DNA of 64,000 bases from Galdieria sulphuraria (Eukaryota; Rhodophyta; Bangiophyceae; Galdieriales; Galdieriaceae). The notes beneath the pieces are model-generated. The model searched no databases, was not told the origin of the DNA, and saw only the letters and a list, made by a program, of their open reading frames with translations. The translations under genes were made by a program, and so were the position numbers. Shown one piece after another: positions 55,280 through 64,000 of the stretch. The DNA lies in the NCBI RefSeq assembly GCF_000341285.1, contig NW_005178431.1, forward strand, positions 38,474 through 102,473. Direction: 5' to 3'. Positions within the stretch are counted from its first letter, which is position 1. Each line of letters begins with the position of its first letter.

Positions 55280-56863
55280 ATGAGTACAACGACCACAAGT
55301 TCCTCCACTATAAGAAACGAGGAGGATATACCGTTACAATCGGAACTTTTATATAGTGTTCAAAGGTTGGAAAAAAGAAACTATGGAGGACGACAACTCA
55401 GTCCAAAGAAAATGGGATTGAACGCATACAAGGAAGTAAGGCATCTTTTTACATGTTCATGAAAAGCCTTTTGTAACAAGCACTAGGCTTTAAAGACCAA
55501 TAGAGTTCCTTGTCTCTTTTTCTTTGAAGGTCCTGCTATAGCAGTGGCAATGGCTGGAGACTGGACAGATTGGCATACTATTCCTTTAGAAAAGGAACCT
55601 ATCTCTGGTGTTTGGGGTGTGATATTGGATGTCCCATTAGGAACCCATATATACAAATTGGTTGTAGACTTTGCAGAAGAAGGAGCATTACAAGAAGCTT
55701 TGACTCAAGGATGGCAACCAACAGAATCTGAATTCACTACGAATAGCATTTTAGAAAGTTGTTACTTGTTGATAGAAGTAACGAGTCCACCAGCTCCTAG
55801 AGGAATGAAACGGGTTGTTTCTCTTGATTCATCTTCTCGTTCGCCTATCACTGAATACACTTTAAAGAGTGATGTATGGGTAATCGCTGCAGCTTGGTTG
55901 GCTTGTTTGATTGGCATTGCATCGCAGACTGTTCATGCAGCAAGAACTGCAGATTATAACACTCTGAGTAATCGAAGCCTGCCTACCAATAGCAAAGTAT
56001 TTCAAACTCCTATGCCCACTAGAAATTCTGCTATTGCTTTAATTTCTTCTTTATATTTACAATTTACGAGTACTTTTCTATTCTATGCTCTTATGGTACA
56101 AGACTATGGTTTCATAGGTTTCTTACTATTTATCTTTTTTGTCGTATCGATGGCATTGTACATGACGAGTACTGCTTTAGATGGCTTTACAACCAAAGAG
56201 TTTATCAACAAATATCATAATGTGAGTGCATACATAATTGGGATGTTGATATCAGACTTGTTAGGCGTTGTCATTAGTTTGACCGATGCTATTTTGGTAT
56301 ATGTTTTTGTATGGCTTAAGCGAGGACAAGTACGACTTCGATCATGGTCAAAGCGTGTACTTATCTATTGGATATTGGCTGTATTGAGTTATTTTTTGGC
56401 AGCAGTTTCTTTTTCTGTTCGAGCACCCTTTGTTTCTTTAGAAAATCCACTGAAATTAAACGGTACTCGGATTCCTGGTGCTTTTGAAAATCATCATCAT
56501 GGACTTTCATATAGTCCTGAGCCAATATCTAATAGTATTGTTGGCATAGTGGCCAATGCATTGGGAACAATTGTGTCATTGCTAGTAGAGTCTTTCTTAG
56601 TATTGGGTTGGTTTTCCAAGGAATCCTTTTCGAAAATTGTTGCCGTTACTTTTGCTGTTATGTTTGGTATCATTGCTATGGTATATGTATCGGCAGCAGG
56701 GTTGGATATTCATTCACTTGTACAAGCGATGCAGTTTTCCAAAGTGTCATTGAGATATTCTTCTATTCAAGCATTAATCGCATTGGATTTTCTCGGTGCT
56801 GCTATAGAGTTGGTACAAACTGTGTTGTATATTGTTTGGAAAACACCCAAAGGTAATCTATAA
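55280..56863 (+). CDS. CBM48 (glycogen/starch-binding) domain fused to a multispan membrane protein
   Basis: Two exons, 55280-55435 and 55487-56863, give 510 residues. The join restores a full carbohydrate-binding module 48: R-x-P at NRVPCLFFFEGP, then AIAVAMAGDWTDWHTIPL (the VAGDFNNW-like strand with two Trp), WGVILDVPLGTHIYKLVVD (the G-x-YKFxVD strand). This is the AMPK-beta/isoamylase-type glycogen-binding fold at about residues 65-125. After residue 185 come seven or eight hydrophobic spans, among them WVIAAAWLACLIGIAS, FTSTFLFYALMV, GFLLFIFFVVSMALYM, VLIYWILAVLSYFLAAV, IVGIVANALGTIVSLL and AVTFAVMFGIIAMVYVSAAG. I do not recognise the membrane part. A glucan-binding membrane protein might tether or sense floridean starch, which red algae store in the cytosol. 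Confidence 0.8.
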
Positions 56864-56957
56864 AGGAATGTGAAGATAGTTGGTTTCTATTTTAGTTTCA
56901 TTTGACTAATAAGCTTGATACTTTGTCCAACATGAGATGAACAAAAGAGAATAAAAG

Positions 56958-59676
56958 CTATATTTTTTGATTGGAAATATTTTCAGACATTGGAGTAGAC
57001 AGTTGAGCATCCCATCCATTTTCTACTACGTAAGGATACATAAACGGCAACAGTATAGGTGAACATAAAAGAATACCACCATAGGGAAAACCTCTTTGGT
57101 CAACCAAAGAATGTGTCTGTTGTATCATCCAATATTCAAATGCTACTTCCCATCCAGCTACTAAGGGAACTATTTGATGCGCTATAGAATAACTCCAATG
57201 AAACCATATCCAATTGGGAACAAACCAACATTGAGATGTTTGTCTCATCGGGAATTCATTTTCCGGTGGCATCCATCCAAAATATTGTGCAATTTGTTCC
57301 GATAGTTTTGGTTTCATACCCAACTCTTTGATCAACGGTGTTTCATCTTTTGCAAGGTTACCTAAGCGTTGAGCCTCTTGCATTGCTTCAAAAAGACCTC
57401 CAAACTTATCCACCAATCCGATATTCAAAGCATCCACTCCACTCCATATCCTTCCACGACTAATCTTCTTCACATGCTCTAAATCTAACTTGCGACCAAG
57501 ACTCACCTTTTCTACGAAATCTTCATAACACAAATCCAAAAAGCGATTGGCTCGATCTTGCATTTCTTCATCCCAGTCTTCCAGCAAGGATGATGCCGCA
57601 AATGCAGAAGCATGTTTTCCAAAAGATGGTGACTGAATGGAAACACCCAACTTTTCTGCAGCCTCCTTGAAAATAAAACGTAAGGTAAATGCACCAATCG
57701 ACCCAGTAATAGTGGTAGGTTGAGCTACAATACAAGTACAAGGAGCAGCTGAAAAGTATCCACCACTAGCAACAACATCACCGAAAGAGGCAATTACTGG
57801 TTTTACTTTGGTTGCAGTTTCAACGGCGTGATGAATAGTGTCAGAGGCAACATAGGAACCACCAGGCGATGAGATTCGGAGAACTATGGCACCGATTGAA
57901 TTATCTCTCACTGCCCTTTCCAAAACAGAACACAGTCGTTTCGAACCACCACTAGAATCATCTCTCATTATACTTCCTACTAGGTGTACTATAGCAATGG
58001 ATGATGAAGAGATCATTTGAGACTCTTGTTGAGCTGTTCCTTTCGATGATAACTCTTTCTTTCTTATTCTTTCTATTTGTTCCTTGGCTGAAGCAATCGA
58101 CTCTTCCATCTTCATTTCAAACGCATAATCTAGTAAACGAACCCTTTTTAGCTTATTGTCGGTCATCTGTGACGAAGTTTTATCGGAACTCGATTCATTG
58201 CCAGCTACTAAATATGTTTTTGTTGGTCAATAATACAACCCAATAGATATCCCAATACTTACTCTCAGCCTTTTTGGAAGCATTCGATAAATCAATAAAA
58301 GGCAACGTAGATGCGTTATTGATTACCGTCTCTGCATATCTCAAATATTTATCCAACCAAGGATCCCTTTGTCGTTTCTCTTTTATTTCTTCTTCACTCA
58401 TATGAGATACTTGTTGCAAACAAGATTTAAGGTTTTCCAATAATCTTTGCTGCTCAATCCATTCTTTGTAATGGAAAGTAGAAGAATTATCTGGATTCAT
58501 TTCCCAAGGAAACAAGTCCAATAGCCTAAAGATATATGTTACAAATAATGGCGATAGTAGCTTCCGTGGACATACCTTAAGCAAGATTCTACAAACGAAC
58601 TAGCTGCTTCTAAGGTACTTGGCGATGTAGTAGAAAACTTGGCATGTTGTCGTTGCAATTGTTCGACTGCAGATAAACATTCATCTACAGCGATTGTCCT
58701 TGCAGTTGCTCGAATCGTCCTTCTCGCTTCGACTTTATCTTTAATCAGGTTCATCAAATCATGACGATAGGATAGTCCTTCTATGAGTCGTAAATGAAGA
58801 GATTCTCTCGCTGTGAAAGGAGCTTCATTCATCAAAGCCAATATTCCTTCAATAGATAAATTTCTGCTCTCTGCAACATCTTCTGCAATCTTATTTCCAA
58901 GGCAAGACATAAGAACTTGCAGTTGCTCACGTTGATGAACAGTCAGTTCTGTCTCAGTAAACGTATTGGGAGCATTCTTATATTCATAACGAGCCAAAAC
59001 TTTTGGAACAATGCCAAGTTGATCCAACAATTTTCTAATAAAGACAACGTCCGTGCTTAAACCAACCCATCCCAAACTGCCTGAAGGTTGCATACGAACA
59101 TCTTCACAAGCAGAGGCAAGGTAATATAAACTAGTTGCGTTTCCCATCAATTCACCAAACGTGTCAGTATAGAAAATGGTCGGTTTCGCATCGTTGGTTT
59201 TCTTCCGAAAGCGAACAATGGCATCTCTAATATCTTTCACAACTGCTAAACCCAGGAAAGAGCTCGAAAAATCATCGCCGTGTGCAATCAGTGCAGTTAT
59301 TCTGGGATCACTGGCTGCTTTATCGATGGAAGCAACTAATCTTCGAAGAGAAATCTACACAGCTACAATTAAGTAATAAGCAAATATCAGTTGTACATAC
59401 CTTTGGTTTCGTTTTGCCTCCACTTTGTAAGGCCTGAAATAGGGCCTCTCCAGTAGATGGTTCCTTTTCAACTACAACTATACTGGATAAATCGAGATCA
59501 AGGACACCAGTACCTAACTCTTGTGGAACTCGATTTTGAAGATTCCGATACAAAGAATGTGCAACATAAATAGAACCTGCCGTTGCCAAACCAACTACTG
59601 CAAGTGAAGCTCTTACGCCGCGACCAACAAATTTAGCAAACTTCCAGGTTCCTAACGATATACGGCGAAAAGACAT
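56958..59676 (-). CDS. sppA: Signal peptide peptidase SppA (protease IV, S49), 67K type
   Basis: Four exons, 59676-59401, 59354-58576, 58525-58263 and 58207-56958, give 855 residues. It is a serine-lysine protease that clears signal peptides and membrane fragments; in plants the homologue is in thylakoids. Two S49 domains are in tandem. The Lys general base is in YEYKNAPNT in the first half, and the nucleophile Ser is in DVVASGGYFSA in the second half (about residue 605). TITGSIGAF and the GRIWSG...GLVDKFGG blocks are typical. A membrane span lies near residues 22-42 (ASLAVVGLATAGSIYVAH). A C-terminal extension of about 120 residues with aromatic-rich hydrophobic stretches is unusual. The first ATG in frame is at 59676. 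Confidence 0.93.
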
Positions 59677-60426
59677 ATCAACTAAGAGCCATTCTAGTCT
59701 CAAAGACAGACAAATACAAATGAATGGTAACAATAAAAATAATACAATGTATGAGTGGCGTATGATCGATGATTATGTCGTGACAGCCTTATATAAATAT
59801 ACTCGGCTCTTTTCCAATAGAAACTCTATTTCCAGTAGACTTCAATTGGTTTTTCTACAGACACGAAAGATCATTGCAAGCTTTTTTCTTCTACATTTCT
59901 GAAGAACTTAAGGATTTCGCATGACTCGACAATGACTGAATGATAGAAAAGACTCCTTGACGGGGTTTTCTACTTTCAAGGACTTTAGATTTTTTTAACG
60001 GACCAGGTACTGTTCAATTCCTAGATGCATGTTCATGGCAACAAGTATCCTTTCAAATATTAGTGTCCTAATTATGTTTGAATGGAGTGTTAACATTTTT
60101 CTCAAAGGACATCTGTACAATATTAAACTCATTAGGACAATATAATGAGAGTATTATTCTTGAGAGTGGCTGTAACTCAAGTTTTGTGATATCTACTTCA
60201 TTCAAGACATCGTTATCATCATGTGCAGCTAATTTATGTCCTAAGCTTGATGTTTCCCACAACTGCTATCCTTAATTCTTTGTAAATTCAATTTTTTTTT
60301 CTTGATAAACAACTTTCATCAATCCAACAACAAGCGAGGATGTAAACTACATTTGATCGACAAAGAAAATTCTCGTTCTTTCAATCCGAATTCCTGCTTC
60401 GGGAACAATGCTTTATGAAGAGTTCA
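59677..60426. other. Intergenic region upstream of sppA
   Basis: About 750 bases. A 64-codon minus-strand ORF at 60262-60068 lacks recognisable features and a convincing start, so I leave it uncalled. The rest is promoter and 3' flank sequence. Confidence 0.45.
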
Positions 60427-61247
60427 TCAACGAATAGCTTTCACATTTCGGTTCACTTGACTCTTGTTTAGTCCTATCTTGCTAAGAATGTTTTCCATGT
60501 CCAGTCCCTAAGAGTAAGATAACTTGCTCAGCAATTTAAGTTGAATAAGATAAGGGCACCTCGTACCACAGTTTCATCTGTTTCAACGCCAATTTGTTCA
60601 CAAAGTTCTTTGTATTTCAAGTTGGCGTTCTCTGAAATAGCATCCAATATATCCTTGGCCATCCGTTTTCTTTGCTTCCAATTGGACACATTGTACAATA
60701 GATTCTGTTGAAGCTTCTTCCTTTCTTCTGGGTCTATTTGCTGTATACCTGCTGATAAAACTTGAAGCTTCTCATTCATTTGCTGCAAAGTTGACTCTAG
60801 CTCATCTCTCTTGTTTCTGGCTTCCTCTACTGTCATCTGCGAACTTAGGTAATTCACTTCCTTCTCTAGCTCAGATATTTCTGTGGTAATACTCGCGTAT
60901 TCTTCTTCTTTCAATCTCAGTTCTTCATCCATCTCCTCAACTTCTTTCTGTTCGGGTATCTCAATAGTATCCTGTCTAAATAAGTATATTTTTGCTTTTC
61001 CATACTCTTTCACAGACACAACTTCTTTTTCCACTAAGCTGGATAGAATTTTCTCGCACAGCGCCTTCTTGATACCGTCTTTTTGAAGTGCGTCGACAAT
61101 GTTTTGAACGCTGAAAGGGCGATTTTGCTGTTTGTTTTTTCTCAGTGATAAAGTTTTTCTTCTCAGAGTATTCATACTTACCTTTTCCAAAAAGCGCATA
61201 ACTATTTCTTCTTCGGCAAAGGCGTTGCTACTTTTCCTTTTACTCAT
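60427..61247 (-). CDS. HOP2: Meiotic recombination factor HOP2 (TBPIP family)
   Basis: Partner of MND1 that stimulates Dmc1/Rad51 strand exchange in meiosis. Proposed exons 61247-61182, 61127-60567 and 60507-60427 give 235 residues. The N-terminal winged helix is seen in QNRPFSVQNIVDALQKDGIKKAL and the KEYGKAKIYLFRQD wing, followed by the long coiled coil (MDEELRLKEEEYASITTEISELEKEV) and the C-terminal helices (NWKQRKRMAKDILDAI). The first intron, 61181-61128, is 54 bases, in frame and stop-free; splicing it joins FLEK directly to QNRPF exactly as in other HOP2 proteins. The last intron (60566-60508) is less sure; without it the protein would stop at 60528. A HOP2 gene implies sex or meiosis in a lineage where it was long unseen. 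Confidence 0.9.
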
Positions 61248-61301
61248 CTAGAAAAATTTCAAGTGGCGCTCATCGAGGCAAGATTTGGAACATTAAAAGA
61301 A

Positions 61302-61313
61302 TTTGGCGCCAAA
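61302..61313. promoter_or_regulatory. Perfect 12-base E2F palindrome between HOP2 and APC10
   Basis: TTTGGCGCCAAA carries the E2F/DP consensus TTTSGCGC on both strands. It sits 55 bases before the HOP2 ATG and 62 bases before the APC10 ATG, in a shared 127-base promoter. A second GGCGCT is at about 61265. This is the clearest regulatory signal in the window. Confidence 0.7.
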
Positions 61314-61374
61314 TCTGAAAACAAAGCATTTTTTTTGGGGAAGAAAACAGAAATGAATATCAGCTTTGGTTAAA

Positions 61375-62005
61375 ATGGCTCAGGGCGTAAAGGATTGGTT
61401 GAAAGAGGATCCTGAGTTTGCTGACTGGGTTGCGCCTTTTCAAGAAGACAACATATACCTTCCTATCGATTCAGGACTGGATGATCTTTCGAAAGAAGCT
61501 ATCTGGTCTGTTTCATCGGCAAAGATTGGGAATGGAGTTGAAAAACTAAGAGATGGAAGAGTGGATACCTTTTGGCAAAGTGATTCGACCCTTCCACACG
61601 TCATTAACATCCAATTCAACTCCAGGAAAAAGAGTATCTGAAGTTAGATTATTTCTCGACTATCGTTATGATGAGTCTTATACTCCACAGAAGATAGCCA
61701 TTCGTGCGGGAAACTACTTCCGTGATTTGGAAGATATTTTACAAAAAGAACTCAGCGAACCACAAGGCTGGGTACGCATACCATTATGTGAAGAAGATTT
61801 GTCGCAGGACTCGTCCTCAAAGCTGGTTTCTTTCTTTAGAGTCGCGCTTTTGCAAATAGTGATTTTGGCAAACCATCAGAGTGGAAAGGACACACATGTT
61901 CGACAAGTGCAAGTTGTGGGATTCAGGAATAGGGAAAAGGAAAAGCTGTTTAATCAACCCAATTTCCAGACGATAGACTTTTTGGCCTATCAATATTTGA
62001 GATGA
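61375..62005 (+). CDS. APC10: Anaphase-promoting complex subunit 10 (DOC1), with an apparent one-base frameshift
   Basis: APC10 helps the cell-cycle ubiquitin ligase APC/C hold its substrates. The ATG at 61375 begins the protein. The DOC domain is clear: IWSVSSAKIGNGVEKLRDGRVDTFWQSD and PHVINIQF in the first frame, then VSEVRLFLDYRYDESYTPQKIAIRAG, ILANHQSGKDTHVRQVQVVG and a C-terminal LR (the IR tail of other APC10s) in the second. The switch falls in a run of five A at 61627-61631: one A fewer would keep the alignment unbroken. No GT-AG intron explains it. A sequencing or assembly error at the homopolymer is likeliest; allele inactivation or frameshift decoding are alternatives. Length without the shift would be about 209 residues, the family size. 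Confidence 0.88.
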
Positions 62006-62436
62006 TATGTCTGTAGCAGTTGTTTCGCTTGCTGCGTGAGACGGATAATAATAGTCCCAGATGGCTTTTGTATGAAAATGTTTTCAGTTGGCGTTTTGTA
62101 AACCGTTCTAACCATTTATTCTTTAATATTTTGTGAACGAGTCAATTCCATATATTCTGTATATGATGTGGTGAGATATATCATACAAGTCTATCACTTT
62201 GTCAATTATGTTGGTTCCAAATGGGTTGTATAAAATTAGTTGAGAATATTATATTGGCAATAGTTTTATTTTATGATTTTCTAGCACAAAGCTGCCTGGA
62301 ATAGAGTTGACATATCTCTTGAAAACTTAAGGATCACTTGCTTGTTTGATAAGTTTTCACGTGATATCAACTATTCATATAGGACAATATTGCTCGATCA
62401 ATTGAATTGCGGTTTATATATTTCAGTTATTTTCAA
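62006..62436. other. Convergent intergenic region
   Basis: About 430 AT-rich bases between the stops of APC10 and the partial minus-strand gene. No ORF or RNA gene is supported. Confidence 0.5.
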
Positions 62437-64000
62437 CTAGTTCAATGTGTACATAGGAACTAATAAATAGGATTTCCCACTTTGCAGTTGTAACTTGTCG
62501 TGACAATCATAAATAGTAGTGTTCCTCCACATTTCTTTTCCTAAACCGAACTTGACTTGTTGATTCGTTGTATTCATTTCAATCAGCTTCACTCGTGGTT
62601 GGGATACGTTTTGATGACCACAAAGCATATCCAGAATAGGTTTCTGTCGTTCATTCAAAGCCGAATTGAAACTATCGATGTGGAGAATGGAGACCGCAAC
62701 CGTCTCTTCCAAAAAGTTTCTCAATACCAAATATCCATCCCATATCTAATCAGTTTTCCATTTGTAACCAAAAAGGAATGAAATAGTTGAGTTGTGGATC
62801 CATTTCAACAAAGTCCCACTTACTTCCATCGACCACCCAACACTCAATATTTGATGCAATTCTGAACTCGTCAAAAAAATGGTCTCTTCTTTTTCTTCCA
62901 ATAGACGAATCAACTCCTCCAAACAAGAGCCATCTGATGAAGATGAACTCATAATAAGAGATGGTGGAATACGTATACTCAGATATTCATTATCGTACAG
63001 TTTATCCACATTTTCTAAACACCATTGTTTACAAGCACTTTGTGTAGTTGGCAATACGATATCGTTCAATATGGACATCCGTTGATCGATGCTGCGATAT
63101 ATACTCGTTCGCATCGGAGGATCGAATGGAATCAAATGAATACCACGATAACCAAGTTTACGACAAATATCTATCAAACTTGGACCCAAACTGAGTCCAA
63201 AACAAATTGTCTTTTCAATCAAACCATGAAATAACATCAACTTACTTATCATCATTGAGACCAAGTACCGATGGATAGTATTTCCAAATTTGATAAAAGG
63301 CAGCAGTGCCATTTCTTATCCAATCCATCAAAGACATTTCCGTTTCAAAATAAAGAAATTCCTATAATAATCTTTGAGAGTTGTACAAAGATGTGTTACA
63401 CATAACTTGCATTGATTTCTTGATCCAATTCTGAGGAACAAACTTTTCCTTCCAAGAAACATTTCAGTGCTAGAGCATGTGCATCTAATAGTATTCGGTC
63501 AAAAGATATTTTTACAAATGTAAATCATCCAACCAACGTTTTAACGAAGAACTCTCAATCACGGAAGCTCCTTCCATCAGTTCTTGAATCCAGTGTCGTG
63601 CGTTGAAACCTATTTGACCTCCGAATTCCTATCTCAAGGAGAAATCACTTGTGACTATTTCTATGGTTACTGTCAACATCTATACTTACCGGATGTATGA
63701 AGCCACTGGAAAACAAAGACATCAATCTTTCAGCTGCTTGTTCAACGTCCAACAAAGGCTTGAACTGAAGAGTACAATTGCGACCAGTGGGGCACAAGAG
63801 TGACTTCATTTTATCCACGTCTGGTTTCTTTAATACCATAAAGGGAGATATGACGACTCTTTCTGACCAATTCCTATGCATATTGATAGACTCCAACAGC
63901 TTCTGTATAGAAATGACACTCTCGAGATCTAAATAAAGAATAAGGCCTCAAACATGATTCCTCTTCAACTTACTCAAAGCTGCACTGGAAATATCAACCA
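62437..64000 (-). CDS. Partial multi-exon gene of unknown function
   Basis: The 3' portion of a minus-strand gene that begins beyond the window. Supported pieces: a last exon 62745-62437 ending in a stop, joined by a GTAAGT..TTAG intron (62823-62746) to an open stretch from 62824 to about 63207, and a further coding stretch around 63690-63940 (RVVISPFMVLKKPDVDKMKS...) bounded by GTAAGT donors. Between 63300 and 63690 the exon order is unclear, with at least two candidate introns. Visible features are helical segments, a Ser-rich loop (MSSSSSDGS) and a hydrophobic LSVGW stretch; no known domain is recognised. The parts are listed together because their frames and orientation agree, but a second gene within is not excluded. 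Confidence 0.45.

Noticed and set aside
60068-60262. 64-codon minus-strand ORF upstream of sppA
   Set aside because: No usable ATG context, no recognisable domain and no splice partner.
61590-61621. Tiny GT-AG intron to explain the APC10 frame change
   Set aside because: It would be about 26 bases and would delete the conserved VINIQF strand; a single-base slip in the A run is simpler.

Overview
This window is nuclear DNA of a compact, intron-bearing eukaryote. The best fit is a unicellular red alga of the Cyanidiophyceae, most like Galdieria. The basis is indirect. The sequence is AT-rich by eye. Genes sit tens to a few hundred bases apart. Nearly all introns are about 45-80 bases and begin GTAAG or a close variant. 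Eukaryotic core genes (RPB6, CCT3, RTEL1, TIM13, MRT4, HOP2, APC10) lie beside genes typical of this lineage's metabolism (acetate-type transporter, haloacid dehalogenase, secreted GH30 hydrolase, LpxA). Cyanidioschyzon is GC-richer and almost intronless, so it fits less well. I see no organelle DNA, no CRISPR array, no intact transposon and no virus-like element. Most starts given here are the first in-frame ATG, and exon joins were chosen by splice sites, reading frame and protein-family fit.

Layout. 1-5.1 kb (minus): M28 peptidase fragment, then two adjacent helical-repeat, PPR-like organelle-protein candidates. 5.8-9.4 kb: DUF202/VTC1-like membrane protein, haloacid dehalogenase, and a long intergenic stretch with two striking hairpins. 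10.2-16.5 kb: CYSTM mini-protein, RPB6, an HxGH nucleotidylyltransferase and an 11-exon M16 protease whose stop codon abuts that of its convergent neighbour. 16.6-23.7 kb: RTEL1 helicase, GPR1/FUN34/YaaH transporter, CCT3, MRT4. 24.3-33.5 kb: several lineage-specific proteins, including one with a phage-family-like C-terminal domain, and a cis-prenyltransferase. 33.5-35.1 kb is a gene-poor AT-rich gap.

35.1-45 kb: TIM13, secreted GH30, a helical unknown, a kelch membrane protein, a GRHPR-type hydroxypyruvate/glyoxylate reductase and a plastid-type membrane candidate. 45.2-53.4 kb: a very large BRCT-BRCT-SANT protein and a winged-helix-like Cys-rich protein. 53.7-64 kb: tRNA-Leu(AAG), LpxA, a CBM48 domain fused to a polytopic membrane protein, SppA-type protease, a HOP2/APC10 divergent pair around a perfect E2F palindrome, and a partial unknown gene.

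The most interesting points are the CBM48-multispan membrane fusion, the phage-family-like domain in an intron-containing gene, the E2F palindrome shared by HOP2 and APC10 with a related site before the BRCT-SANT gene, three stop-free introns of length 3n (CCT3, LpxA, HOP2), an apparent one-base frameshift in APC10, a stop codon embedded in a triplet microsatellite (RTEL1), and a convergent gene pair with zero spacing.
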